This document shows, in pieces, positions 35,217 through 44,825 of a stretch of DNA of 64,000 nt. The translations under genes and the position numbers were made by a program. This DNA is from Alphaproteobacteria bacterium US3C007 (GTDB lineage: Bacteria > Pseudomonadota > Alphaproteobacteria > Rhodobacterales > Rhodobacteraceae), in assembly GCA_034423775.1 (NCBI GenBank), contig CP139918.1, positions 2,666,001 to 2,730,000 on the forward strand, in the 5' to 3' direction. The notes under the pieces were generated by a model. That model searched no databases, was not told the DNA's origin, and saw only the letters and a list, made by a program, of their open reading frames with translations. The stretch's first letter is position 1, and each line of letters starts with the position of its first letter.

Positions 35217-36158
35217 CTGGGCAATTTGGCTTGGGCTGGCACCAAAACGCTGTTTAAAAGCCCGGCTCAGGGCCGATTGGTTTTCATAGCCGCAGCGCAA
35301 GGCAATTTCAGCCATCGTTAACGAAGTGCTTTCCACCAATTGGCGGGCAACGCTCAAACGTATATGCCGGTAAGCCTGGCCTGGGCTTGCCCCCAATTGA
35401 GCTTTGAATTGGCGCTCAAGGGTTTTGGGCGGACAAGCGATCTTCTGGGTGATTTGAGAAAGCGTTAAGGGCCGTTCGATATTGTTTTGCATCACAGCGA
35501 GCGCCCGCTGCAGGGGCGTGCCCGCGCGTTGGCTTTGGGTGTTTTGTAAGGCGGGAAACGGATCATCGCGTAGCATCAGGGCATCGATATCCAGCACCAT
35601 AGAATTGCCAAGATGGCTTTGAATGATCTGACGCGTTAAGTCAAAGCTGGCCATCGCGCCTGCGCAGGTGATCCGGTTGCCATCCTTCACAACGCGGTGG
35701 CGCACACTGTCTACGCTCAGGAATTTTTCGGCAAAGCTTTCCAAAACATCCCAATGAATCGTGGCCCGCCGGCCCTCTAAAAGCTCTGCGGCGGCCATCA
35801 GCCAGGGGGCTGTGTCCAAACCAATCATTACTTTGCATTGGCCTGCGGCATTGCGCAGCGCTTTACGGGTTTTTGCGTCGTCATGCAGGTGATGCTGATA
35901 GCTTGACAGCACAAATAAATAATCGACGAATTCAAGATCTTTCAACTGTCCTTGGGGCAGAATCGGCAATCCGCTTGAGGTGTGCACTGCCGCGCCATCC
36001 AGCGTCAGAAAGCTCCAGTCGAACACACGCTGATGCGCAAGCGTATTGGCTGCGCGCATGGGCTCAAGACAGTTTGCCAAACACATATTGGAAAACTGGT
36101 CGAATAAAACGAAGGCCACTTTGATCGCAGCAGCAGGATGTTTTGACCATTTCTGCAT
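35172..36158 (-). CDS. GlxA-family AraC-type regulator of the carnitine operon (CdhR-like)
   Basis: 328 residues: N-terminal DJ-1/PfpI-like sensor domain (about 10-190, [26 protein letters not shown]) and C-terminal AraC helix-turn-helix pair (about 225-315, [40 protein letters not shown]). Divergent from the carnitine operon, like CdhR of Pseudomonas, which senses carnitine. The 80-base shared intergenic region would hold its operator. Confidence 0.85.
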   Translation of the reverse strand: MQKWSKHPAAAIKVAFVLFDQFSNMCLANCLEPMRAANTLAHQRVFDWSFLTLDGAAVHTSSGLPILPQGQLKDLEFVDYLFVLSSYQHHLHDDAKTRKALRNAAGQCKVMIGLDTAPWLMAAAELLEGRRATIHWDVLESFAEKFLSVDSVRHRVVKDGNRITCAGAMASFDLTRQIIQSHLGNSMVLDIDALMLRDDPFPALQNTQSQRAGTPLQRALAVMQNNIERPLTLSQITQKIACPPKTLERQFKAQLGASPGQAYRHIRLSVARQLVESTSLTMAEIALRCGYENQSALSRAFKQRFGASPSQIAQLGRAAIAQSHDKFF

Positions 36159-36238
36159 AATATTTGTCGTTTAAGGCAAATATAAACGGGCTGCCAGCGC
36201 GTATTGTTGGACTTGGATCAAGCGATAAGGGATTTGAT

Positions 36239-37150
36239 ATGCCGCTTACAATGAATCGTGACGTGTTTATCACATGCGCCGTTACTGGATCAGGCGCCAC
36301 GCAAGATCGCAGCCACCATGTGCCGCGCAGCCCGCAGGAAATCGCCGATAGCGCCATTGCAGCTGCCCGCGCAGGGGCGGCAGTGGTGCATTGTCATGTC
36401 CGCGATCCTGAAACCGGTGCGCCTAGCCGCAACCTGGCCTTTTATCGCGAGGTGACCGAGCGCATCCGCGCCTCGGAGGTTGATATGGTGTTGAACCTGA
36501 CCGCGGGGATGGGCGGGGATATCGTGTTCGGGGATGCTTCGGCGCCTTTGCCGTTGCAACAGGGCACCGATATGGTGTCGGCCGAAGAACGCATTGCGCA
36601 TATTGCTGAATGCCTGCCCGAAATATGCACCTTAGATTGCGGCACAATGAATTTTGCCGAAGCCGATTACGTGATGACCAATACCCCGGGGATGTTGCAG
36701 GCAATGGCGCGCCGGATGAGCGAACTGGGCGTAAAGCCCGAAATAGAGGCCTTCGATACGGGGCATTTATGGTATGCCAAACAGCTGGTACAGGATGGCG
36801 CGCTGGCCCCACAAGCTTTGGTTCAATTATGTATGGGGGTGCCGTGGGGCGCGCCTGATGATCTTAATACGTTTATGGCTATGGTGAATAATGTTCCCGA
36901 TGATTGGACGTTCAGCGCGTTTTCTTTAGGCCGCAACCAAATGGCTTATGTGGCAGCGGCGGTGCTGGCCGGGGGCAATGTACGCGTTGGGCTGGAAGAT
37001 AATTTATGGCTGGAAAAAGGCGTTTTGGCTGAGAATTATCAATTGGTCGAGCGCGCAAAGACCATAATTGAAAATATGGGTGCCCGCGTGATGGGACCTG
37101 CAGCTTTGCGTGAAAAGCTTGGGCTGATCAAACGCGCCCCGCGGGGCTAG
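36239..37150 (+). CDS. Beta-keto acid cleavage enzyme (BKACE), probable dehydrocarnitine cleavage
   Basis: 303 residues of the DUF849 Zn-dependent family. Zinc-site motif VVHCHVRDPETG, plus VLNLTAGMGGD, LDCGTMNF, GHLWYAKQLV and GGNVRVGLEDN. These enzymes condense a beta-keto acid with acetyl-CoA; next to carnitine dehydrogenase the expected reaction is 3-dehydrocarnitine + acetyl-CoA to betainyl-CoA + acetoacetate. ATG 36239 is favoured by AAGGG 7 bases before it; an ATG at 36164 would add 25 unrelated residues in the regulator's promoter region. Confidence 0.88.
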   Translation: MPLTMNRDVFITCAVTGSGATQDRSHHVPRSPQEIADSAIAAARAGAAVVHCHVRDPETGAPSRNLAFYREVTERIRASEVDMVLNLTAGMGGDIVFGDASAPLPLQQGTDMVSAEERIAHIAECLPEICTLDCGTMNFAEADYVMTNTPGMLQAMARRMSELGVKPEIEAFDTGHLWYAKQLVQDGALAPQALVQLCMGVPWGAPDDLNTFMAMVNNVPDDWTFSAFSLGRNQMAYVAAAVLAGGNVRVGLEDNLWLEKGVLAENYQLVERAKTIIENMGARVMGPAALREKLGLIKRAPRG

Positions 37151-37155
37151 CGTAG

Positions 37156-37917
37156 ATGGCACGGCGGGTTGTGCTGACCGGGGCAGCTTCTGGCATTGGC
37201 TTGGTGATGGCCAAACGATTTTCTGATCTGGGCGATCAGGTGGCGCTGTGCGACAGCTCGCCCGCGCATCTGGCCGCAGCGCAAGAGGCGCTTCCAAATG
37301 CTATAACGGCATTGGCTGATGTGACCGACGAAGATCAAATGCAGCACTTTTTTGCACAGGTAACGGAACGTTTCGCGGGGGTTGATATTTTTATCAGCAA
37401 TGCGGGCACGGGCGGGCCGGCAGGGCCGCTTGACGAATTGCAATATGACGCGTGGCAAGCCTGTCTGTCGGTAAATTTAAACGGTGCTTTTCTGGGTGCG
37501 CGTTGGGCCTCAGAGATGATGCGCGCGCAGGGCGCGGGCGTGATCTTGTTTATGTCGTCAAGTTCTGGGCTGCATGGCGTCCCCATGCGCAGCCCCTATG
37601 TGGCGGCAAAATGGGGCTTGATTGGCCTAACCAAAACATTGGCGATGGAGCTTGGCCCCAGCGGCGTGCGGGTAAATGCGATCTGCCCCGGCGCGGTGGA
37701 GGGCGATCGCATGCAGCATGTGCTTGAGATCGAGGCAAACGCAACCGCGCGCAGTCTAGAAGAGATACGCCAGCAATATAGCCAGGGCGTGTCGTTGCGG
37801 CGTTTCGTCAGCCCAGAAGATATTGCCGATATGGCGGTGTTCCTAAGCTCAGAGGCAGCCCGACAGGTGACTGGTCAGGCCTTGGCGGTGGATGGGCATA
37901 CCGAAAGTATGGTTTAG
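37156..37917 (+). CDS. Short-chain dehydrogenase/reductase
   Basis: 253 residues. NAD(P) site TGAASGIG at 8-15, SNAGTGG, catalytic Ser in MSSSSGLHG and Tyr/Lys in SPYVAAKWG. Position 2 of the carnitine operon, 5 bases after the BKACE gene. It could oxidise D-carnitine or another 3-hydroxy quaternary ammonium compound, since L-carnitine dehydrogenase is the next gene; substrate unproven. Confidence 0.85.
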   Translation: MARRVVLTGAASGIGLVMAKRFSDLGDQVALCDSSPAHLAAAQEALPNAITALADVTDEDQMQHFFAQVTERFAGVDIFISNAGTGGPAGPLDELQYDAWQACLSVNLNGAFLGARWASEMMRAQGAGVILFMSSSSGLHGVPMRSPYVAAKWGLIGLTKTLAMELGPSGVRVNAICPGAVEGDRMQHVLEIEANATARSLEEIRQQYSQGVSLRRFVSPEDIADMAVFLSSEAARQVTGQALAVDGHTESMV

Positions 37918-37950
37918 CGCAAAGGCGCGCAGGCAAGGGGAATATGTGAA

Positions 37951-39366
37951 ATGGTTCAGAAAACGGCAGCAATAATCGGCGGTGGAGTGATTGGCGGCGG
38001 TTGGCTTGCGCGCTTTTTACTGAATGGCTGGAACGTCAATTTATTTGATCCCGATCCACAGGCTGAGCGCAAAATTGCCGCCGTTTTGGAAAATGCCCGC
38101 CACGCATTGCCAATGCTTTATGAGCGGGATTTACCCAAAGAAGGTGAATTGACGATCTGCAAAACCATCGAGCAGGCGGTCAGTGCTGCGGATTGGATCC
38201 AAGAAAGCGTTCCTGAGCGGCTCGAGATTAAGCATAATGTGATTTCAGATATTCAAAAATACTGTTTGCAAAACGCTATCATAGGTTCTTCAACATCGGG
38301 GTATAAGCCGTCTGAATTGCAAGAAAAATCAGATTTTCCAGATCAAATAGTTGTCGCCCATCCGTTTAACCCTGTCTATTTGCTGCCTTTGATTGAACTT
38401 GTTCCTAGCCCCCGCAGTGGCACAACGCATATTGCCCAAGCGCAGGCGCATCTAACCGCGCTGGGCATGTTTCCTTTGCTGGTGCGCAAGGAAATTGATG
38501 CGCATATTGCCGATCGTTTTTTAGAGGCTGTTTGGCGCGAGGGCTTGTGGTTGATCAAAGATGGGATCGCCACGACAGAAGAAATTGACAATGCTATTCG
38601 CTATGGGTTTGGATTGCGCTGGGCGCAGATGGGGCTTTTTGAGACGTATCGGATTGCGGGCGGTGAAGAGGGCATGGCGCATTTTATCGCCCAGTTTGGG
38701 CCATGCCTCGATTGGCCTTGGACCAAATTGATGGATGTGCCCGAATTGACAGATGAGTTGGTTCAACAAATTGCCGATCAATCTGACGCCCAATCGGGGA
38801 ATTTGTCGATCCGCGCTTTAGAGCGCAAACGCGATAACAATTTGGTGGCGATTTTGCGCAGCCTTAAGCAGCAGGGCAATGCCGCTGGGGCTTTGATTGG
38901 CAAACATGATCGTAATCTACAGCCCAAGTTTAAGCCCGCGACGAAACTGCGCAGCGTATCGCGGGTGATCCCCGTTGATTGGACGGATTACAATGGCCAT
39001 ATGAATGAGGGGCGCTACGGGCAAGTGTTTTCCGATGCTGCGGATAGTTTTATGATTTCGATCGGGGCCGATGCTGCATATATCGCCGCTGGGCATAGCT
39101 ATTTTACCGCCGAAACCACTGTGAAATATCTGCAAGAAGCCCATGCCGGGCAGCATATCTACGTTGAAAGCGAGGTTTTGCTTGCCGAGGGCAAAAAATT
39201 GAAGCTGCGCCATTTTATGCGCGCCGATGATGGTACGACCTTAGCAAGCTGCGAGCAATTCATGCTGCATGTCAGCCTGAGCACCCGAAAATCATGCGCG
39301 CCTTTGCCCGAGGTGGCGGATCGTTTGAATGCGTTGAAATTGGCGCTTAAGGAGCAAAGCTTATGA
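37951..39366 (+). CDS. L-carnitine 3-dehydrogenase fused to a hotdog thioesterase (betainyl-CoA thioesterase)
   Basis: 471 residues. Residues ~1-310 form a 3-hydroxyacyl-CoA dehydrogenase-type domain (AAIIGGGVIGGGWLARFL at 6-23, STSGYKPSEL, VVAHPFNPVYLLPLIELV, then a YGFGLRWAQMG helix), as in L-carnitine dehydrogenase. Residues ~325-455 form a 4HBT hotdog domain (IPVDWTDYNGHMNEGRY, TAETTVKYLQEA). The fusion joins carnitine oxidation with hydrolysis of betainyl-CoA made by the BKACE enzyme. Stop overlaps the next start by 4 bases. Confidence 0.9.
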   Translation: MVQKTAAIIGGGVIGGGWLARFLLNGWNVNLFDPDPQAERKIAAVLENARHALPMLYERDLPKEGELTICKTIEQAVSAADWIQESVPERLEIKHNVISDIQKYCLQNAIIGSSTSGYKPSELQEKSDFPDQIVVAHPFNPVYLLPLIELVPSPRSGTTHIAQAQAHLTALGMFPLLVRKEIDAHIADRFLEAVWREGLWLIKDGIATTEEIDNAIRYGFGLRWAQMGLFETYRIAGGEEGMAHFIAQFGPCLDWPWTKLMDVPELTDELVQQIADQSDAQSGNLSIRALERKRDNNLVAILRSLKQQGNAAGALIGKHDRNLQPKFKPATKLRSVSRVIPVDWTDYNGHMNEGRYGQVFSDAADSFMISIGADAAYIAAGHSYFTAETTVKYLQEAHAGQHIYVESEVLLAEGKKLKLRHFMRADDGTTLASCEQFMLHVSLSTRKSCAPLPEVADRLNALKLALKEQSL

Positions 39367-40523
39367 ATTTTGGATTGAGCGAAGAGCAGGAGATGATCGT
39401 CAACACGGTGCGCAGCTTTGTTGAAAAAGAGATTTACCCGCATGAAGATCTGGTCGAGCAAAGCGCAGAGGTACCCCGCGAAATCGCCCAGGACATCAAA
39501 CAAAAAACCATTGATATGGGTTTTTACGCGTGCAACTTTCCCGAATCTGTGGGCGCAGCTGGTCTTTCCCATGTTGATTTTGCCTTGGTCGAGCGCGAGT
39601 TGGGCCGAGGCTCGATGGCGCTAACGCATTTCTTTGGCCGCCCTCAAAATATCCTAATGGCTTGTCAGGGCACGCAGGTGGAACGTTATCTGCGACCCGC
39701 CATACGTGGCGAAAAAATGGATGCGCTGGCGATGACTGAACCGGGCGCAGGATCCGATGTGCGCGGCATGGCCTGCAGCGCCCAGCGCGCGGGAGGTGAT
39801 TGGGTTTTAAATGGCAATAAGCACTTTATATCAGGCGCGGAACATGCTGATTTTGTTATTGTATTTGTTGCCACAGGGGTGGATGAAACGCCGCGGGGCC
39901 CAAAGAAACGCATCACCACATTCTTAGTGGATCGGGGCACTCCCGGTTTCACCATTCGCGAGGGCTATAAATCGGTCAGCCATCGCGGATATAAAAATAT
40001 GATTTTGGAGTTTGACAATTGCCGATTGCCAGATGCGCAAGTGTTGGGTGAAGTCGATGGCGGATTTTCGGTTATGAATGAATGGCTTTATGCAACGCGA
40101 ATCACGGTGGCCACGATGGCGGTTGGGCGCGCCCGCCGGTGCTTTGAATATGCATTAAACTATGCTGCTGAACGCAAACAATTCGGGCAACAGATTGGGA
40201 AATTTCAGGGCGTAAGTTTTCAAATTTCTGATATGATCACCGAGATCGACGCGGCCGATTGGCTGACCTTGGCCTCTGCATGGCGGCTGGATCAAGGGCT
40301 GCCCGCAAACCGCGAAATTGCCAGCGCGAAGCTTTATGCCAGCGAAATGCTGGCGCGCGTCACCGATACCACGCTGCAAATATTTGGCGGTATGGGCTTG
40401 ATGAGCGATTTCCCAATCGAACGGTTTTGGCGCGATGCCCGCGTTGAGCGGATTTGGGATGGCACGTCGGAAATTCAGCGCCATATCATCAGCCGCGATT
40501 TGTTGCGCCCATTAAATGCTTAG
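39363..40523 (+). CDS. Acyl-CoA dehydrogenase, probable gamma-butyrobetainyl-CoA dehydrogenase
   Basis: 386 residues, full ACAD fold: N-terminal helices, ALAMTEPGAGSDVRGM and GDWVLNGNKHFISGA (FAD/substrate), the RKQFGQQIGKFQ region, and C-terminal RVERIWDGTSEIQRHIIS. Length and context, followed by an acyl-CoA synthetase and CaiD, suggest oxidation of gamma-butyrobetainyl-CoA to crotonobetainyl-CoA rather than fatty acid oxidation. Substrate is inferred from the operon. Confidence 0.85.
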   Translation: MNFGLSEEQEMIVNTVRSFVEKEIYPHEDLVEQSAEVPREIAQDIKQKTIDMGFYACNFPESVGAAGLSHVDFALVERELGRGSMALTHFFGRPQNILMACQGTQVERYLRPAIRGEKMDALAMTEPGAGSDVRGMACSAQRAGGDWVLNGNKHFISGAEHADFVIVFVATGVDETPRGPKKRITTFLVDRGTPGFTIREGYKSVSHRGYKNMILEFDNCRLPDAQVLGEVDGGFSVMNEWLYATRITVATMAVGRARRCFEYALNYAAERKQFGQQIGKFQGVSFQISDMITEIDAADWLTLASAWRLDQGLPANREIASAKLYASEMLARVTDTTLQIFGGMGLMSDFPIERFWRDARVERIWDGTSEIQRHIISRDLLRPLNA

Positions 40524-40553
40524 GTTGCTTTGAGATAAGGCAAGGGGGATAAA

Positions 40554-42614
40554 TTGCAGGATCTCAATCGATTGTTAAACCCGAAATCCATCGCTGTGAT
40601 TGGCGGCGGCGTCTGGGGGCGATCGGTCATTGCGCAATGCCAGAAAATAGGCTTTGAGGGACCGATTTTTCCGGTACATCCCTCTGCTCAAACGCTTGCA
40701 GGTTTATCAGCATTTCAGGATATTTCAGATCTGCCGATGGCGCCTGATGCCGTGTTTATCGGGGTAAACCGCCATGCAACCATCGACTGTCTTGGCAAAT
40801 TGTCTGCATTGGGGGCAGGGGGCGCGGTTTGCTTTGCCTCCGGGTTCTTAGAGGCGCAAAACGAAACCGAAGATGGAGAGGCCTTGCAAGAGGCTTTGCT
40901 TCAGGCCGCGGGCGAGATGCCCTTCATCGGGCCCAATTGTTATGGGTTTGTAAATTATCTTGAGGGGGCTGCGCTCTGGCCTGATCAGCATGGTGGGGTG
41001 CGTGTGAATTCGGGTGTGGCCATCCTCACGCAAAGCTCAAATATTGCGATTAATATCACCATGCAGCAGCGTGGCCTGCCAATTGCCTATGCGGTGACGG
41101 TTGGCAATCAGGCGCAGATCGGGATGTCAGAAATTGGTCTGGCCTTGCTGCGCGATGCGCGTGTCACCGCCTTGGGGTTGCATATTGAAGGCGTGGGAGA
41201 TTTGCGGGCGTTTGAAGCTTTGGCGGCAGAGGCGCGGCGCCTTGGAAAAGGCATTGTTGCGTTAAAAGTTGGCCGCTCGCTGCAAGCGCAGGCGGCCACT
41301 TTATCGCATACCGCCTCGCTTGCGGGCGATGCTGCGGCGGGCGATGCGTTGCTTGCGCGGCTGGGCATTGGGCAAGTGCGCTCGTTGCCCGAATTGGTCG
41401 AAACTTTGGTGCTGCTAAACCAGATTGGGCCACTTACGAGCCATCATATCGCTTCGCTTTCCTGTTCGGGGGGCGAGGCCAGCCTGATTGCCGATACTGC
41501 TTTGGACTATGATGTGGTATTTCCACCTCTTGATGGGCAGCAGCTTAGCGGGTTGCGCGCTGCTTTGGGGCCAATGGTGTCTCTGGCCAACCCTCTGGAT
41601 TACCACACTTATATTTGGGGCGATGAGGCGCGCATGACGGCGGCGTTTGCGGCAATCCTCAGCGGTGATGTGGCGCTGGCTTGCGTGATCGTTGATTTCC
41701 CCCGCTCTGATCTATGCGACCCCTCGGCTTGGCGCTGCGTGATTGCTGCTGCGCGCGCGGCCGCTAAGACGAGCGGCAAGCCAGTGGTCCTTCTGGGCAG
41801 CTTTCCAGAAAATATCCCTGAAGCGTTGGCCTTAGACCTATCCGGCGGCGCTGTTGTTGCGTTGCGCGGCTTGCCCGAGGCGCTCTGCGCAATCGAAGTG
41901 GCGGCCTTTATCGGCCGCCGGCACCTACCGCATCTGCCGCCGCCCCTTGTTTTAGGCGCACCGCCGCGCCGCATCCAGCTGATCTCTGAGGCGCAGGCCA
42001 AGCAAGATCTTGCCAAATTCGGGGTTTTAATCCCGGCAGGTGCGCTGGTGGCTTCCGCGGCCACGGTCGAGCGGGAAGCGGAAGGGCTTGGCTTTCCCGT
42101 CGTTTTGAAAACCATGGGCTTGGCGCATAAATCGGAAGCAAATGCAGTGCATTTGAACCTTGGCAATCTGAAAGAGGTTCAGCGCGCCTTGTCTGAGATG
42201 CCGCAGGGCAGTTTTCTGATCGAAAATATGGTGCAGGGGGCGGTGGTAGAGCTATTGCTCGGGGTTGTGCGCGATCCGGCGCATGGGTTTTTGTTAACGC
42301 TGGCAGCTGGCGGTGTGCTGACTGAGCTGCTGGAAGACAGTGCGTCCTTATTGTTGCCGGTGACCGCACAGGATGTTGAGCATGCGCTGGACAGCTTGAA
42401 AGTTAACAAAATTCTTCGGGGCTTTCGGGGCAGGCCAAGTGGCAACCGGGCCGCGGTGATTGCTGCTGTTTTGGCGCTTCAGGACTATGTGCTTGCGCAT
42501 AAAGATCAGATCGAAGAAGTTGAAATCAACCCGCTTATTGTGACGCCAAACGCGGCGATTGCGGCGGATGCATTGATCAGAATAGGACAGTTAGATGACA
42601 CAGACTCCGATTAA
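40554..42614 (+). CDS. NDP-forming acyl-CoA synthetase (probable betainyl/gamma-butyrobetainyl-CoA ligase)
   Basis: 686 residues with a TTG start (40554) after a strong AAGGGGGAT site. N-terminal CoA-binding domain (SIAVIGGGVWGRSVIAQC), ligase-CoA domain with the putative phosphohistidine in TLSHTASLAGD, and C-terminal ATP-grasp domain (LISEAQAKQDLAKFGV, GFPVVLKTMGLAHKSE, VEINPLIVT). It would activate gamma-butyrobetaine or carnitine with CoA. Its last 20 bases overlap the CaiD-like gene. Confidence 0.86.
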   Translation: MQDLNRLLNPKSIAVIGGGVWGRSVIAQCQKIGFEGPIFPVHPSAQTLAGLSAFQDISDLPMAPDAVFIGVNRHATIDCLGKLSALGAGGAVCFASGFLEAQNETEDGEALQEALLQAAGEMPFIGPNCYGFVNYLEGAALWPDQHGGVRVNSGVAILTQSSNIAINITMQQRGLPIAYAVTVGNQAQIGMSEIGLALLRDARVTALGLHIEGVGDLRAFEALAAEARRLGKGIVALKVGRSLQAQAATLSHTASLAGDAAAGDALLARLGIGQVRSLPELVETLVLLNQIGPLTSHHIASLSCSGGEASLIADTALDYDVVFPPLDGQQLSGLRAALGPMVSLANPLDYHTYIWGDEARMTAAFAAILSGDVALACVIVDFPRSDLCDPSAWRCVIAAARAAAKTSGKPVVLLGSFPENIPEALALDLSGGAVVALRGLPEALCAIEVAAFIGRRHLPHLPPPLVLGAPPRRIQLISEAQAKQDLAKFGVLIPAGALVASAATVEREAEGLGFPVVLKTMGLAHKSEANAVHLNLGNLKEVQRALSEMPQGSFLIENMVQGAVVELLLGVVRDPAHGFLLTLAAGGVLTELLEDSASLLLPVTAQDVEHALDSLKVNKILRGFRGRPSGNRAAVIAAVLALQDYVLAHKDQIEEVEINPLIVTPNAAIAADALIRIGQLDDTDSD

Positions 42615-43380
42615 AACCTCGCGGCGTGGCCATGTGTTAGAGGTGACTATTGACCGCCAAAAAGCCAACGCGATTGATCTGGCCACCAGCCGGATTATGG
42701 GAGAGGTGTTTAAAAGCTTTCGCGATGACCCTGACTTGCGCGTGGCGGTTTTAACATCAGCGCATGATAAGTTTTTTTGCCCGGGCTGGGATTTAAAAGC
42801 GGCGGCAGAGGGCGATGCGGTTGATGGTGATTATGGCGTGGGGGGCTTTGGCGGCCTGCAAGAATTGCGCGGGTTGAACAAACCGGTGATCTGCGCGGTG
42901 AACGGTATTTGTTGCGGGGGCGGATTGGAAATTGCCCTGTCTTGCGATCTGATATTGGCCGCAGATCATGCCCGCTTTGCGCTGCCCGAAATTCGCAGCG
43001 GTACCATCGCCGATGCGGCCAGTATCAAGCTGCCCAAACGCATCCCCTATCATATCGCGATGGAAATGTTGTTGACCGGACGGTGGTTAGAGGCCGAAGA
43101 GGCCGCGCGATGGGGCTTGATCAACCATCTTTATCCCAAAGAAGATCTGATGCAAAAGGCGCGTGATCTCGCCGATCTTTTGGCCTCGGGTCCGCCCTTG
43201 GTTTACGCCGCGATCAAAGAGGTGGTGCGCGAGGCGGAAGATATGAAATTTCAAGATTGTCTGAATAAAATCACGCAGTCACAATTTGAAACGGTTGAGA
43301 GGCTGTATACATCCGAAGATCAATTGGAGGGGGCGCGCGCGTTTGCAGAAAAGCGCGATCCCATATGGAAAGGCAAATAA
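42595..43380 (+). CDS. caiD: CaiD-like carnitinyl-CoA dehydratase
   Basis: 261-residue crotonase-fold protein very close in pattern to E. coli CaiD: MGEVFKSFRDDPDLRVAVLT, GWDLKAAAEGDAVDGDYGVG, GGLQELRGLNKPVI, and the C-terminal AFAEKRDPIWKGK. It would hydrate crotonobetainyl-CoA to L-carnitinyl-CoA. The Glu after GGGLE is present, but the second oxyanion side reads RSGTIADAASIKL where CaiD has KLGIVPDSGG, so one catalytic acid may differ. Last gene of the operon; convergent with gmaS. Confidence 0.87.
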   Translation: MTQTPIKTSRRGHVLEVTIDRQKANAIDLATSRIMGEVFKSFRDDPDLRVAVLTSAHDKFFCPGWDLKAAAEGDAVDGDYGVGGFGGLQELRGLNKPVICAVNGICCGGGLEIALSCDLILAADHARFALPEIRSGTIADAASIKLPKRIPYHIAMEMLLTGRWLEAEEAARWGLINHLYPKEDLMQKARDLADLLASGPPLVYAAIKEVVREAEDMKFQDCLNKITQSQFETVERLYTSEDQLEGARAFAEKRDPIWKGK

Positions 43381-43461
43381 AGGCAAACCCGCGTTAGGCG
43401 TCAAATCATTCTTAGGCTGATCAGGCGGGATCCGGGGCTGTTGCGTTTGCGGCAGTTTGGG

Positions 43462-44778
43462 TCAGATATCCAGCGTATTCTCTTTTTCCCAGGTTGAAAA
43501 ATGCGCGGCGAATGCATCCCATTCCTGATGCTTTAACTTCAAATAAGCGGCTGAAAACTCATCTCCCAACATCGATTTTAAGCCTTTATTCTTGTTAAAT
43601 TCACGCAATGCGTCCAACAGGTTCAAAGGCAGGCGCGGGGCACCGCGCACCTTATGCCCTTCGGCATACATATCAATGTCATAGCGTTTGCCTGGATCGG
43701 CATTGGTGCTCACCCCATCCAGACCAGCGGCAATAATCACGGCTTGCAATAAATAGGGGTTGGCGGCTCCATCCGGTAGACGCAGCTCAAACCGGCCAGG
43801 CCCGGGCACGCGCACCATATGGGTGCGGTTATTGCTGGTCCATGTTACGGTATTGGGTGCCCAAGTGGCCCCCGACATCGTCCGCGGCGCATTGATTCGC
43901 TTGTAGCTGTTGACCGTGGGGTTGGTAATTGCGGCCAATGCGCTGGCATGTTTCATAATGCCACCCAAAAAGTGCCGCCCAGATTGCGACAGGCCCAGAT
44001 CCATCGCATCATCGGCAAAAACATTTGTTTTTGCCGCATTGCCGGCACCATCCCAAACCGAAATATGGGCATGGCAGCCATTGCCGGTGAGCCCTTCAAT
44101 GGGTTTTGGCATGAAGGTGGCGCGCAGACCGTGCTTTTCTGCAACGGATTTGGCCATGAATTTGAAAAAGCTGTGCTTATCGGCGGTTTTTAACGCGTCA
44201 TCGAATTCCCAATTCATTTCGAATTGGCCATTGGCGTCTTCATGATCGTTTTGATAGGGGCCCCAGCCCAATTCTAACATATAATCGCAAATTTCGCGGA
44301 TCACCTCATAGCGGCGCATCACAGCTTGTTGATCATAGCAGGGTTTTGCGGCGGTATCGAACGGATCGCTGATTTGATCGCCCTGTGGCGTGAGTAAAAA
44401 GAATTCAGCCTCAATGCCGGTTTTCACATGCAACCCCTGATCTGCAGCCCGATCAATAAGCTTGCGCAGCACGTTGCGCGGGGCCTGCGCGACATCTTCG
44501 CCCTCCATCACGCAATTCGCGGCCACCCAAGCCACCTCTGGCTTCCACGGCAATTGAATAACCGAAGACGCATCAGGCACCGCCAGCATATCAGGATGGG
44601 CGGGGGTCATATCAAGATAGGTTGCAAATCCGGCAAATCCGGCGCCATCCTCTTGCATTTCGGCGATGGCCTGCGCGGGTACCAGCTTGGCGCGCTGACC
44701 GCCAAAAAGATCGGTAAATGACACCATAAAATATTTGACACCTGTTGCTTTTGCAAATGCGGCGAGATCAGTGGTCAT
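43462..44778 (-). CDS. gmaS: Gamma-glutamylmethylamide synthetase
   Basis: 438-residue glutamine-synthetase-fold ligase that joins methylamine to glutamate with ATP. GS motifs: GIEAEFFLL, NDHEDANGQFEMNW, PKPIEGLTGNGCHAHISVW, NSYKRINAP, and PGRFELRLPDGAANPYL. N-terminal TGVKYFMVSFTDLFGGQRAKLVP is typical of roseobacter GmaS. Identity is supported by mgsABC directly upstream in the same operon and by mgd and tmm nearby. Distinct from the 492-residue paralogue at 60720. Last gene of mgsABC-gmaS. Confidence 0.92.
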   Translation of the reverse strand: MTTDLAAFAKATGVKYFMVSFTDLFGGQRAKLVPAQAIAEMQEDGAGFAGFATYLDMTPAHPDMLAVPDASSVIQLPWKPEVAWVAANCVMEGEDVAQAPRNVLRKLIDRAADQGLHVKTGIEAEFFLLTPQGDQISDPFDTAAKPCYDQQAVMRRYEVIREICDYMLELGWGPYQNDHEDANGQFEMNWEFDDALKTADKHSFFKFMAKSVAEKHGLRATFMPKPIEGLTGNGCHAHISVWDGAGNAAKTNVFADDAMDLGLSQSGRHFLGGIMKHASALAAITNPTVNSYKRINAPRTMSGATWAPNTVTWTSNNRTHMVRVPGPGRFELRLPDGAANPYLLQAVIIAAGLDGVSTNADPGKRYDIDMYAEGHKVRGAPRLPLNLLDALREFNKNKGLKSMLGDEFSAAYLKLKHQEWDAFAAHFSTWEKENTLDI

Positions 44779-44825
44779 CTTTTTTATCCTTTCGACTGTG
44801 ACAGGGGGCTTGGCAGTTTAAGAGT

